Assembly: GCF_020707265.1 (NCBI RefSeq)
Contig: NZ_JAJFEQ010000011.1
Span: 123,904-187,903, forward strand
From: Massilia sp. IC2-477
Lineage (GTDB): Bacteria; Pseudomonadota; Gammaproteobacteria; Burkholderiales; Burkholderiaceae_D
Direction of reading: 5' to 3'
Length of the DNA: 64,000 bases
In this document: positions 26,664-35,042 of the stretch, piece by piece
How positions within the stretch are numbered: position 1 is the stretch's first letter
Layout of the letters: every line of letters begins with the position of its first letter
Translations under genes and position numbers: made by a program
Notes under the pieces: model-generated
Seen by the model: the letters and a program-made list of their open reading frames with translations, nothing else
Databases searched by the model: none
What the model was told of the DNA's origin: nothing

Positions 26664-27317
26664 ATGAATATCGAACAAGCCCGCTTCAACATGATCGAAC
26701 AGCAGATCCGTCCGTGGAACGTGCTCGACCAGGACGTACTGGACATGCTGCATGTCGTCAAGCGCGAACAGTTCGTGCCGGCCGCGTACCAGAACCTGGC
26801 GTTTGCCGACGTCGAGATCCCGCTGCCGGGCGGTGAAGCGATGTTCAACCCGAAGGTCGAAGCGCGCATCGTGCAGGAACTGGCGATCAAGAAGCATGAG
26901 AACGTCCTCGAAATCGGCACCGGTTCGGGCTACATGGCGGCATTGCTGGCGCATAAGGCGCGCCAGGTGACCACCGTGGAAATCCAGCCGGAAGCCGCGA
27001 AACTGGCGCGCGAGAACCTGGCGCGCGCCGGCGTGAGCAACGTGACGGTCGAAGAAGGCAATGGCGCCGGCGGCTGGGACAAGGGCGCGCCCTACGACGT
27101 GATCGTCGTCTCGGCCGGCCTGCCGGTCCTGCCGGAAGCCCTGCTGAAGCAGGTGAAAGTAGGTGGCCGCCTGGGCCTGATCCTGGGCGATGCGCCGGCG
27201 ATGAGCTTCAACATCGTCACCCGCACCTCGGAAACGGGCTACGACACGGTCAAGCTGTTCGAGACCAATGTCAAACCGCTGACGGGCGCCCAGGCGCCGT
27301 CGCGCTTCCAGTTCTGA
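26664..27317 (+). CDS. pcm: Protein-L-isoaspartate O-methyltransferase
   Basis: A 217-residue SAM-dependent repair enzyme that methylates L-isoaspartyl residues in damaged proteins. It has the family start NIEQARFNMIEQQIRPW, the FVP segment, the SAM loop VLEIGTGSGYMAALLA, the acidic strand VTTVEIQPE, and the DVIVVSAGLPVLPEALLKQ core followed by GGRLGLILG. It forms a run with the rhodanese (7 bases downstream) and the tolC-type gene. Confidence 0.93.
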   Translation: MNIEQARFNMIEQQIRPWNVLDQDVLDMLHVVKREQFVPAAYQNLAFADVEIPLPGGEAMFNPKVEARIVQELAIKKHENVLEIGTGSGYMAALLAHKARQVTTVEIQPEAAKLARENLARAGVSNVTVEEGNGAGGWDKGAPYDVIVVSAGLPVLPEALLKQVKVGGRLGLILGDAPAMSFNIVTRTSETGYDTVKLFETNVKPLTGAQAPSRFQF

Positions 27318-27324
27318 GGCCGCG

Positions 27325-27657
27325 ATGCAGCACTTGACCGCACCGGAGCTGGCCGCCCGGCTGGCCCAGGCTGAAGCCGGGGCAGCCGAGCAGCCCCTGC
27401 TGCTGGACGTGCGCGAGAACTGGGAATTCGAGACCTGCCACATCGCAGGCTCGACCCAGATCCCGATGCACCTGGTGCCGATCCGCGCCGGCGAACTGCC
27501 GGATGACCGCGAAATCGTGTGCATCTGCCACCACGGAGCGCGCAGCATGCAGGTAGCGAGCTTCCTGGAACGTAACGGGTTTGACAACGTAACGAATTTG
27601 ACGGGCGGGATACACGCCTGGGCCGTACAGGTCGATCCTTCGATGCCGAAGTATTGA
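27325..27657 (+). CDS. Rhodanese-like domain protein
   Basis: A 110-residue single-domain rhodanese. It has LLLDVRENWEFETCHIAGS, the active-site loop CHHGARSM (Cys plus GxRS, a six-residue loop typical of sulfurtransferases) and the closing NLTGGIHAWA. It probably moves sulfane sulfur to an unknown acceptor. In this family it is commonly placed between pcm and tolC-type genes in Burkholderiales, as here; the functional reason is not known. Confidence 0.92.
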   Translation: MQHLTAPELAARLAQAEAGAAEQPLLLDVRENWEFETCHIAGSTQIPMHLVPIRAGELPDDREIVCICHHGARSMQVASFLERNGFDNVTNLTGGIHAWAVQVDPSMPKY

Positions 27658-27695
27658 ACTGCTTCCTAACTTTGATGACTCCTGTGGAGAATGTG

Positions 27696-29057
27696 ATGCA
27701 GAAACCCCTTCTTGCCGTGCTGGTTGCCAGCGCTCTCTTTTCGCTCAATGCCAGCGCGGCCGATTTGATCCAGGTGTACCAGCAGGCACTGGCCAACGAC
27801 GCGAACTTCGCCAGCGCGCGTGCGTCGGCCGCCGCCGGCCGGGAACGGATCGCGCAGGGGCGTGCAGGACTTCTCCCGACCATCGGCATCACCGGCAGCA
27901 GCGTCAAGAACGACCGTGACGGTTCGCCCTGGAACGAGGGCCAGCTGGTCCCCAACGCCAGCGGTGGGCAGACCCGCGTGCTCGGTACCGGCACCAACGA
28001 GCGCACCACCGAGTACACGATCGGCCTGACCCAGCCGCTGTTCCGCTGGGACCGCTGGGAAACCTACCAGCAGAGCAAGCTCCAGCAGGCCATCGCGGAA
28101 GCGCAGTTCGCCCAGGCCCAGCAGGAGCTGATCACCCGCGTGGCGCAAGCCTATTTCGACGTGCTGGCAGCCCAGGACAAGCTGGAGTCGACCCGCGCCC
28201 AGAAGACCGCGGTGACCGAGCAGCTGGCATCGGCCAAGCGCAACTTCGAAGTCGGCACCCAGACCATCACCGACACCCACGAAGCACAGGCTGCCTATGA
28301 CCTGGTGATCGCCCAGGAATTCGCGGCCGTGAACGACCTCGACAACAAGCGCAACACCCTGCAGGCCATCATCGGCACCGAGCCGACCAACTTGGCGCCG
28401 CTCAAGGCCGGCATCGCCCTGACCGCGCCGTCGCCGGCCAATCCCGACCCGTGGGTGTCGGCCGCCGAAAGCCAGAACTACGGCGTGACCGTGCAGCAGC
28501 TGGCGGTCGAAGTCGCCAAGCGCGAGATCTCGAAGACCCGCGCCGGCCATTACCCGACCCTGGACCTGGTGGCCAGCAGCTCGCGCCAGGACACCAGCGG
28601 CCGCGTGAACAATGTCTCGGGCGTGAACCGGAATAACGGCATCGGCGTCCAGTTCAGCGTCCCGATCTTCAACGGCTTCGGCGTCACCAGCCGCGTGCGC
28701 GAAACCATCGCGCTGGAAGACAAGGCGCGCAACGACCTGGAAGCGACCCGCCGCCAGGCCGCCCTGCAGGCGCGCCAGGCCTACCTCGGCGTGAACAGCG
28801 GCATGGCCCAGGTTAAGGCGCTGGAAGCGGCCGAAGTATCGAGCCAGTCGGCGCTGGAATCGAACAAGCTGGGTTACCAGGTGGGCGTGCGCATCAACAT
28901 CGACGTGCTGAACGCGCAGCGCCAGCTGTACTCGACCCGCACCGACCTGTCGCGTGCCCGCTACGACACGATCCTGAACGGCCTGCGCCTGAAAGCCGCC
29001 TCGGGTTCGCTGCGCGAATCGGACCTGGCAGCGGTGAACGCCCTGCTGGAAAAGTAA
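27696..29057 (+). CDS. tolC: TolC family outer-membrane channel protein
   Basis: A 453-residue protein with a signal peptide (MQKPLLAVLVASALFSLNASA, cut about residue 21) starting DLIQVYQQALANDANF, the hallmark of TolC proper. Two TolC repeats are visible, with long helices carrying AYFDVLAAQDKL and AYLGVNSGMAQVKALEAAEVSS, and the GTQTITDTHEAQAAYD / GVRINIDVLNAQRQLY pair of matching helix ends. It would serve as outer-membrane exit for type I secretion or efflux. ATG 27696 has GGAGA at the right distance; ATG 27675 and 27654 are less likely. A strong terminator follows. Confidence 0.92.
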   Translation: MQKPLLAVLVASALFSLNASAADLIQVYQQALANDANFASARASAAAGRERIAQGRAGLLPTIGITGSSVKNDRDGSPWNEGQLVPNASGGQTRVLGTGTNERTTEYTIGLTQPLFRWDRWETYQQSKLQQAIAEAQFAQAQQELITRVAQAYFDVLAAQDKLESTRAQKTAVTEQLASAKRNFEVGTQTITDTHEAQAAYDLVIAQEFAAVNDLDNKRNTLQAIIGTEPTNLAPLKAGIALTAPSPANPDPWVSAAESQNYGVTVQQLAVEVAKREISKTRAGHYPTLDLVASSSRQDTSGRVNNVSGVNRNNGIGVQFSVPIFNGFGVTSRVRETIALEDKARNDLEATRRQAALQARQAYLGVNSGMAQVKALEAAEVSSQSALESNKLGYQVGVRINIDVLNAQRQLYSTRTDLSRARYDTILNGLRLKAASGSLRESDLAAVNALLEK

Positions 29058-29091
29058 TTGCCGCGCAGGCTTGTCCTGCAGCGCAGAATGT

Positions 29092-29122
29092 AAAAAGCCC
29101 GGACTTTGCGTCCGGGCTTTTT
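29092..29122 (+). terminator. Rho-independent terminator after tolC
   Basis: AAAAAGCCCGGAC and GTCCGGGCTTTTT form a 13-bp stem with a 5-base loop, followed by more T residues. The A-run on the left makes it able to work in both directions. Confidence 0.92.
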
Positions 29123-29315
29123 ACTTTTAGAGCTCTACCTAACTCATTGATTTGACGACAAAATAGTTGACGCACGACAAGTCTCAAACCGGCGGATTTT
29201 TTTGCAAAACTGATAAACTGACAACGTTAAACGCTCCCTGAATGGCTGGCCGGCCGAGCCCGCCAGCTGCTGGTGCCCCCGGAGTCATGAATTCTCATTC
29301 CTAAGGATAAATAAC

Positions 29316-30470
29316 ATGCAAAAGAATATCGCGATTGTCGGCGCCGGTTTTTCCGGAGCCGTCATTGCACGCCAGCTGGCAGAGGCTGGCTACCAAGTCG
29401 AGATCTTCGAATCGCGCCCTCACATCGCAGGCAACTGCCACTCCGAACGCGACGCCGAGACCGGCGTGATGGTGCACATCTACGGTCCGCACATCTTCCA
29501 CACCGACATCGAGCGCGTCTGGGAATACGTGAACCGCTACAGCCGCTTCATGCCCTATGTGAACCGGGTCAAGGCGATCACCAACAACAGCGTGTACACG
29601 CTGCCGATCAACCTGCTCACCATCAACCAGTTCTTCGGCAAGACCTTCCGTCCGGCCGAAGCCCAGGAATTCCTGGCCTCGCTGGGCGACAAGTCGATCG
29701 AGAACCCGGTCACCTTCGAAGACCAGGCGCTGCGCTTTGTCGGCAAGGAACTGTACGAAGCCTTCTTCAAGACCTATACCGTCAAGCAGTGGGGCATGCA
29801 GCCGACCGAACTGCCGGCCAGCATCCTCAAGCGCCTGCCGGTGCGCTTCAACTACGACGACAACTACTTCGCACACAAGTACCAAGGCATGCCGGAAGAC
29901 GGCTACACCGCGCTGGTCGAGAAGATCCTCGACGTGCCGGGCGTCACCGTGCACCTGAACACCACCTTCGACCCGGCCAACAAGGGCGACTACGCGCACG
30001 TGTTCTATAGCGGCCCGATCGACGCCTGGTTCAAGCACACCGAAGGCCGCCTGCCGTACCGCACGCTGGACTTCGAAGTGTTCCGCGACACCGGCGACTA
30101 CCAGGGCAATGCCGTCATCAACTACTGCGACGACAGTCAGCCCTACACCCGCATCACCGAGCACAAGCACTTCTCGCCGTGGGAAAAGCACGAGAAGACG
30201 CTGATGTACAAGGAATACAGCCGCCAGTGCGAAGAGAAGGACATCCCGTACTACCCGATCCGCCAGGCGCGCGACAAGCAGCAGCTGGAACGCTACGTGA
30301 ACGTGGCGCGCGAGGAGCCGAACGTGACCTTCGTCGGTCGCCTCGGCACTTACCGCTACCTGGACATGGACGTCACCATCAACGAGGCACTGTCGACCGC
30401 CGACAAGTTCCTGGAATGCGCGACGAACAACCAGCGCATGCCGGCGTTCGTGATCGATCCGCTGGCGTAA
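29316..30470 (+). CDS. glf: UDP-galactopyranose mutase
   Basis: A 384-residue flavoenzyme that turns UDP-galactopyranose into UDP-galactofuranose, a precursor of LPS and capsule galactans. The FAD-binding GAGFSGAVIA begins near residue 8, followed by ESRPHIAGNCHSE. YGPHIFHTD, KQWGMQPTELPASILKRLP and RFNYDDNYFAHKYQGMPEDGY's core motif are all typical of prokaryotic UGM, as is the GRLGTYRYLDMD end. It stands alone: no galactofuranosyltransferase or polysaccharide cluster is adjacent. AAGGATAAATAAC precedes the ATG. Confidence 0.95.
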   Translation: MQKNIAIVGAGFSGAVIARQLAEAGYQVEIFESRPHIAGNCHSERDAETGVMVHIYGPHIFHTDIERVWEYVNRYSRFMPYVNRVKAITNNSVYTLPINLLTINQFFGKTFRPAEAQEFLASLGDKSIENPVTFEDQALRFVGKELYEAFFKTYTVKQWGMQPTELPASILKRLPVRFNYDDNYFAHKYQGMPEDGYTALVEKILDVPGVTVHLNTTFDPANKGDYAHVFYSGPIDAWFKHTEGRLPYRTLDFEVFRDTGDYQGNAVINYCDDSQPYTRITEHKHFSPWEKHEKTLMYKEYSRQCEEKDIPYYPIRQARDKQQLERYVNVAREEPNVTFVGRLGTYRYLDMDVTINEALSTADKFLECATNNQRMPAFVIDPLA

Positions 30471-30513
30471 CGCGTTTGGATGACGTTCCGGGATACGCGA
30501 CGTCATCGCTTTT

Positions 30514-30638
30514 GTAGGGTGGGCAGGTTTCCTGCCCACGCGGTCAGTTCACGTTTCCTCCGTGGCTCATATACGTACGTTGACCGGGTGGGCGTTCGTG
30601 TTTTAGGCCACTGGCCTAAAACACCCCGCCCACCCTAC
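30514..30638. repeat. Composite palindromic repeat, copy C
   Basis: A 125-bp element between the convergent glf and ribB genes. It begins GTAGGGTGGGCAGG with its CCTGCCCAC partner, ends GCCCACCCTAC, and has a central palindrome at 30598-30624: GTGTTTTAGGCCA, one base, TGGCCTAAAACAC. The arm length (13) and end bases (GTG...CCA/TGG...CAC) equal those of copy B, but the interior bases differ on both arms in a matching way. Confidence 0.8.
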
Positions 30639-30641
30639 GGT

Positions 30642-31286
30642 TTAACGGGTTTTACGCCACTCGATCATCTCCGCGATCGTCAGGATCGGGAAGCCGTGCA
30701 GGGCGGCGAACTCCTCGATCTGCTCCCCGCGCATCATCGTCCCGTCAGGATTCATCAGCTCGCACAGCACGGCGGCCGGTTCCAGCCCCGCCATGATGGC
30801 CAGGTCGACCGAGCCTTCGGTGTGGCCGGCGCGCGCCAGCACGCCGCCCGGTGTGGCGCGCAGCGGGAACACGTGACCCGGCCGCACCAGGTCTTCCGGC
30901 TTGGCGTGGGCTGCGATCGCGGTGCGAATGGTGGTGACGCGGTCCGCCGCTGATACGCCGGTCGACACGCCATGGCGCGCCTCGATCGACACGGTGAAAG
31001 GCGTGCCGTAGCGGCTGCCGTTCTCCGCGGCCATCGGCGGCAACTCCAGGGTGCGTACCTTGTCGCTTGATAAGCACAGGCACACGATGCCGCTGCATTC
31101 GCGGATCATCAAGGCCATCGTCTCGACGCTCAGTTTTTCGGCTGCGACGATCAGGTCGGCCTCGTTCTCGCGGTCGAAATCGTCGAGCAGGATGACGGGA
31201 ATTCCCAAGCGCGTGGCTTCCAGGGCGGCGCTGATGCGGCCTTCCAGGTCGGTGCTGGTGAGGGAGTGGGTGGTGGTGACTAACAT
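30642..31286 (-). CDS. ribB: 3,4-dihydroxy-2-butanone 4-phosphate synthase
   Basis: A 214-residue monofunctional RibB, which makes the four-carbon unit of riboflavin from ribulose 5-phosphate. Signatures: ILLDDFDRENEADLIVAAE with the acidic metal site, GIVCLCLS, the FTVSIEARHGVSTGVSAADR core, RPGHVFPL, and GHTEGSVDLA. No GTP cyclohydrolase II domain follows. ATG 31286 has GAGGAG at the correct distance; the open frame to 31403 enters the riboswitch. An FMN riboswitch lies about 100 bases upstream. Confidence 0.94.
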   Translation of the reverse strand: MLVTTTHSLTSTDLEGRISAALEATRLGIPVILLDDFDRENEADLIVAAEKLSVETMALMIRECSGIVCLCLSSDKVRTLELPPMAAENGSRYGTPFTVSIEARHGVSTGVSAADRVTTIRTAIAAHAKPEDLVRPGHVFPLRATPGGVLARAGHTEGSVDLAIMAGLEPAAVLCELMNPDGTMMRGEQIEEFAALHGFPILTIAEMIEWRKTR

Positions 31287-31389
31287 GTGAAACGCTCCTC
31301 GCAGTAAGTTGGCGAAAAACGCATCAGGGCAAAGCAAAGCGCGCGCCGGTCCCTGCGCAAAAAGCGGCGGGAACAGCGCGTGACAGCGC

Positions 31390-31527
31390 ACATCTTCTTT
31401 CATCCGGACTATACCGTCGGCCCTGGCTTCTCACCAGGTCTGCTGACCCTGCTCACGCAGGCGCTCGCGGGCTCGGCCCATTACAGGCCATACCGCCGGT
31501 GGGGAATTGCACCCCGCCCCGAAGACG
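31390..31527 (-). promoter_or_regulatory. FMN riboswitch (RFN element) controlling ribB
   Basis: Read on the minus strand, all conserved RFN blocks appear in order: TTCGGGGCGGGGTGCAATTC, CCACCGGCGGTA, GAGCCCGCGAGC, a variable arm, GGTGAGAAGCCAGGGCCGAC and GTATAGTCCGGATG followed by AAAGAAGA. The element ends about 100 bases before the ribB start codon. FMN binding is expected to lower RibB production. The region 31287-31389 holds the expression platform and the ribosome site. Confidence 0.93.
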
Positions 31528-31602
31528 TATTTAGATTGTTGCCTGACAGCCAGGCCAGGCGATTGTAGCAGCGCCCGGCAGAGCTTGCCGGGCAGGGGAG
31601 AT

Positions 31603-32016
31603 TTAGCTGCTCAGCCCAGCGCCGGCGGCATTGTCCTTGCGCTCGATGAGCTCGACCTTGTAGCCGTCCGGGTCGGTGATGAAGGCGATCACGGTGGTGC
31701 CGCCCTTGACCGGGCCCGGCTCGCGCGTGATGTTGCCCCCTAACTTGCGCACGCTGTCGCAGGTGGCGTAGATGTCTTCGGTGGAGAGGGCGATGTGGCC
31801 GTAGGCCGTGCCCATGTCATAGCTCTCGACGCCGTAGTTGTAGGTCAGCTCGAGTTCGGCGTGCTCCGGGTTGCTGCCGTAGCCGAGGAAGGCGAGCTTG
31901 TATTTGTACTCGGGGTTGTCGCTGGTGCGCAGCAGCTTCATGCCGAGCACATTGGTGTAGAAGTCGATGGAACGCTCGAGGTTGCCGACGCGGAGCATGG
32001 TGTGCAGGAAGCGCAT
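31603..32016 (-). CDS. gloA: Lactoylglutathione lyase (glyoxalase I)
   Basis: A 137-residue enzyme that turns the methylglyoxal-glutathione hemithioacetal into S-lactoylglutathione. The four metal ligands known for the E. coli enzyme fall at the same positions: H5, E56, H74 and E122. The short length is that of the nickel-dependent bacterial type, lacking the extra helix of zinc-dependent forms. ATG 32016 was chosen because it starts at MRFLHTMLRV; upstream codons in frame are not family-like. Confidence 0.95.
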   Translation of the reverse strand: MRFLHTMLRVGNLERSIDFYTNVLGMKLLRTSDNPEYKYKLAFLGYGSNPEHAELELTYNYGVESYDMGTAYGHIALSTEDIYATCDSVRKLGGNITREPGPVKGGTTVIAFITDPDGYKVELIERKDNAAGAGLSS

Positions 32017-32115
32017 TGTGGATGTCCTTCTGGATGAAACGGAAAGCGGCCATTTTATGCGTTGGCCGCGATTCGTGCCGGACACCGCCCAATCGCGGCA
32101 GTGTCCGTATGCGCT

Positions 32116-32547
32116 TCAGTTTTCCAGGCGCGAGGTCATCGTGATGTTCGCGTTGAGCAGCTTCGACACCGGGCAGTTTTCCTTGGCGGTGTTGGCGGCC
32201 TTGTCGAAGGCTTCCTGGCTGGCGCCAGGGATCTTCGCGACGAGGTCGAGGTGCACGGCGGTGATCGAGAAGCCGCCTTCGACCTTTTCCATCGAGACGG
32301 TGGCGGTGGTGCGCAGTTCCTCGGCCGTCATGCCGGCCTGGCCCAGCTGGCCGGACAGCGCCATCGTGAAGCAGCCCGCGTGGGCCGCGCCGATCAGTTC
32401 TTCCGGGTTGGTGCCCGGGCCGTCCTCGAAGCGGGTGTTGAAGCCGTACTGGCTATCCTTCAGCACGCCGCTCCCGGTCGAGACGGCGCCCTTGCCGTCC
32501 TTCAGGCCGCCGCTCCAGACGGCGCTGCCGTTACGCTTGATGGTCAT
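32116..32547 (-). CDS. OsmC family peroxiredoxin
   Basis: A 143-residue protein of the OsmC subgroup of OsmC/Ohr hydroperoxidases. The two redox cysteines are in AAHAGCFTMALS (about residue 58) and KENCPVSKLL (about 125), and the N-terminal arginine region is short (KRNGSAVWSGGLKDGKG), as in OsmC. It reduces organic hydroperoxides. A second member of the superfamily, Ohr, is encoded at 36.9 kb. The small gene 32559-32879 lies 11 bases upstream on the same strand. Confidence 0.9.
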   Translation of the reverse strand: MTIKRNGSAVWSGGLKDGKGAVSTGSGVLKDSQYGFNTRFEDGPGTNPEELIGAAHAGCFTMALSGQLGQAGMTAEELRTTATVSMEKVEGGFSITAVHLDLVAKIPGASQEAFDKAANTAKENCPVSKLLNANITMTSRLEN

Positions 32548-32558
32548 TGCATTCTTCC

Positions 32559-32879
32559 TTATCGGTTCTTGCCCGGCTCCGAATCGACGGAGTCGTGGCG
32601 GGTCATCGACCGGTGGCGGTCGGGTTGCGGGTTTGCCTGTCCGGTGGCGCCGGGAGCGGGTTCGACTGCACGGTCCAGGTCGCCTTCGCCGTTGGTCCCG
32701 TACATGTCGGTGTTCACCAGCCCTTGCGCCATGTCCTCGGCGGCCTGCTTGATGATGCCGCGCGGTTCCTGGTCCTGCGCGTCCGGGCTCTCGTCGCGCT
32801 CGTGCGGCTGGCGTTTCATGCCGTCGTTTTCGATCGGCTTCTTCGTGTTCACGAAGCGGTCTTTGGTTTCGGTCACCAT
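32559..32879 (-). CDS. Small hydrophilic protein, unknown
   Basis: A 106-residue, strongly charged protein without hydrophobic segments (many D, E, K, R, Q, N and P residues), probably largely disordered. The only possible structured part is the helix IIKQAAEDMAQGLVNTD. It sits 11 bases before the osmC-type gene in the same direction, so it may belong to a stress operon. GAAGGAGGCC just upstream of the ATG (read on the minus strand) is a strong ribosome site, which supports it as a true gene. Confidence 0.65.
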   Translation of the reverse strand: MVTETKDRFVNTKKPIENDGMKRQPHERDESPDAQDQEPRGIIKQAAEDMAQGLVNTDMYGTNGEGDLDRAVEPAPGATGQANPQPDRHRSMTRHDSVDSEPGKNR

Positions 32880-33004
32880 GATGGCCTCCTTCTATTGCAG
32901 TTGACTGAATCCTAACCCCGGCCAGATGAAGCAGTCGCGCAATTGGTGCGGCAGCAATGCAAGTGTGATAATCCGAGATGCTTTTTTGCAATTGAACAGC
33001 TAAC

Positions 33005-33955
33005 ATGAGGGCTGGAACGACTCAGCCGGATCTACCTGTGACCACCGACGCACTCGCCACTCTCCACGACGCCGACATCTGCAAGAACTGCGGCGCCACT
33101 ACCCAGGGCAACTACTGCCACCAGTGCGGCCAGGCGGCCCACCTGCACGTGCCCAGCGCGCGTGAGTTCCTGCACGAGTTCCTTGCGCACTACGTGGCGC
33201 TGGAAGGCAAGCTGTGGAAGTCGCTGGCGCTGCTGCTGTTCAAGCCGGGTTTCCTCAGCCGCGAATACATCGAGGGCCGGCGCGTGCGCTACCTCGAACC
33301 CCTGCGCCTGTACCTGAGCTTCAGCATCATCTTCTTCGCCCTGGTCAAGTTCAGCGGCGCCGAACTGTTCGATCCCGAGACCACCATCGAGCGTCCCGCC
33401 GTCACCGCGCCGGCAAGCGCCGGGCCCACGCATGACACCGCGCTGGGCGCGGCCACGCGGGAGCAGGCCGATACCTGGGCGGATACCCAGGAGCGCTTCG
33501 TCGCCTGGACGGCCTCGATCAATCCGCTGCTTGGCAAGAAGGTCGACAAGTTCCTGGACCAGCCGGTCGCGGCGCAGCAAGATGCCGTCAAGCGCGCCTT
33601 CTTCGGCTACGCCCCGTACGCGATCTTCGCCCTGATGCCGCTGTTCGCCGGCTACCTGAAACTGCTGTACCTGGGCTCGGGCCGGCGCTACGGCGAGCAC
33701 TTCCTGTTCGCGCTGCACACGAATGCCTTTGCCTTCTTCATGCTGAGCATCACGATCCTGGTGCCGGGCAGCTGGGACTTCATCCGCTTCCTGCTGACCG
33801 TGTGGCTGGCCTTCTACCTGCCGACCGCCATGCGCCGCGTCTACGGCGGCGGGCGTCTCATCACCGGCTTGCGCTGGGTGGTCCTGATGACGCTGCACCT
33901 CCTGAGCATCGTCCTGGCCATCATCGTGGCCGTGGGGCAGGCCCTGATGGGCTGA
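33005..33955 (+). CDS. DUF3667 domain membrane protein
   Basis: A 316-residue protein. An N-terminal zinc ribbon is visible (CKNCG...CHQCG, residues about 22-41), then an amphipathic stretch FLHEFLAHYVALEGKLWKSL and the FKPGFLSREYIEGRRVRYLEPLRLYLSFS core, which are the DUF3667 hallmarks. About four to five membrane helices follow. Function is unknown. An in-frame GTG at 33038 is an alternative start; neither start has a strong ribosome site. Confidence 0.85.
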   Translation: MRAGTTQPDLPVTTDALATLHDADICKNCGATTQGNYCHQCGQAAHLHVPSAREFLHEFLAHYVALEGKLWKSLALLLFKPGFLSREYIEGRRVRYLEPLRLYLSFSIIFFALVKFSGAELFDPETTIERPAVTAPASAGPTHDTALGAATREQADTWADTQERFVAWTASINPLLGKKVDKFLDQPVAAQQDAVKRAFFGYAPYAIFALMPLFAGYLKLLYLGSGRRYGEHFLFALHTNAFAFFMLSITILVPGSWDFIRFLLTVWLAFYLPTAMRRVYGGGRLITGLRWVVLMTLHLLSIVLAIIVAVGQALMG

Positions 33956-33982
33956 TACTTGCCCCCGAGTGGGCGCCGCCCT

Positions 33983-34003
33983 TATACTGTTTATTTGTAC
34001 AGT
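33983..34003 (+). promoter_or_regulatory. LexA (SOS) box before nadK-recN
   Basis: CTGT at 33987-33990 and ACAG at 33999-34002 are 8 bases apart, the LexA consensus. TATACT (33983-33988) is a -10 hexamer overlapping it, with TTGCCC 18 bases upstream as a weak -35. The layout TATACTGT-N8-ACAGT is the same as before the radical SAM-UdgX pair. It is 87 bases before the nadK start. Confidence 0.8.
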
Positions 34004-34089
34004 CTTATCCGGGCGTGCGCAGGGGCTGAAGTGGCAGCCGCAGGGATAATCGGTTAATCTCGCAAGTCCTTACCCAACCGCTCCAGACC

Positions 34090-35001
34090 ATGTCAGTGTC
34101 GCCTGAAAAGCAAGAAATCATCGCGCTCGTGGTGCGGCAGAACACCCCCGGCATCGAAGATCCGGCCCGGCAGCTCACCGATTTCCTGGCCGGGGCGGGC
34201 TACCGCGTGGTGTTCGAGGCCGATACCGCCGCCTACCTGAACGCCCTCGGCATCGACGCGGCCGACGCCATGTCGGTGGCCGAGATCGGCGAGCAGGCCG
34301 GCTACGCCGTGGTCATGGGCGGCGACGGCACCATGCTCGGCATCGCGCGCCAGCTTGCCAAGTACGACATCCCGCTCATCGGCATCAACTCGGGGCGCCT
34401 CGGCTTCATCACCGACATCCCGCTCGAGCGCATGGTGCCGGCGCTGCACGAGATCCTGCAGGGCCAGGCGCGCAAGGAAGAGCGCACCCTGCTGCAGGCG
34501 CGCGTGGTGCGCGACGACCAGGAGATCTTCTGCAGCGTCGCCTTCAACGACGTGGTGGTGGCGCGCGGCACCGGCGCCGGCATGGTCGAGCTCAAGCTCA
34601 CCGTGGACGGCGAATTCATGTACAACCAGCGCGCGGACGGCCTGATCGTCTCGACGCCCACCGGCTCCACCGCCTACGCGCTGTCGGCCGGCGGCCCCCT
34701 GCTGCATCCGCGCGTGCAGGGCGTCGTGCTGGTGCCGATCGCGCCGCATGCGCTGTCGAACCGGCCGATCGTGGTGCCCGAGTCGAGCGAGATCGTGGTC
34801 GAACTGGTGGCCGGGCGCGACATCAGCGTCAACTTCGACATGCAGACCTTCACCAGCCTGCAGCTGGGCGACCGCATCGTCATCTCGCGCTCGCCGCACA
34901 CGATCACCTTCCTGCACCCGCAGGGCTGGAGCTATTACCATACGCTGCGCGAAAAGCTGCACTGGAACGAATACCCGACCAACGAAGGCAAATTGACGTA
35001 A
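34090..35001 (+). CDS. nadK: NAD kinase
   Basis: A 303-residue enzyme that phosphorylates NAD to NADP. The catalytic GGDGT motif is at residues 77-81, followed by the family motifs IGINSGRLGF, FNDVVVARGTGAGM, and DGLIVSTPTGSTAYALSAGGP. It lies 41 bases before recN in the same direction, an order common in betaproteobacteria, though hrcA, which often precedes nadK, is not here. A LexA box upstream suggests the pair is induced by DNA damage. Confidence 0.96.
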   Translation: MSVSPEKQEIIALVVRQNTPGIEDPARQLTDFLAGAGYRVVFEADTAAYLNALGIDAADAMSVAEIGEQAGYAVVMGGDGTMLGIARQLAKYDIPLIGINSGRLGFITDIPLERMVPALHEILQGQARKEERTLLQARVVRDDQEIFCSVAFNDVVVARGTGAGMVELKLTVDGEFMYNQRADGLIVSTPTGSTAYALSAGGPLLHPRVQGVVLVPIAPHALSNRPIVVPESSEIVVELVAGRDISVNFDMQTFTSLQLGDRIVISRSPHTITFLHPQGWSYYHTLREKLHWNEYPTNEGKLT

Positions 35002-35042
35002 TCGCGTCAAAAGCAGAGTAAAACCAGGAGACCCGATTTTTC

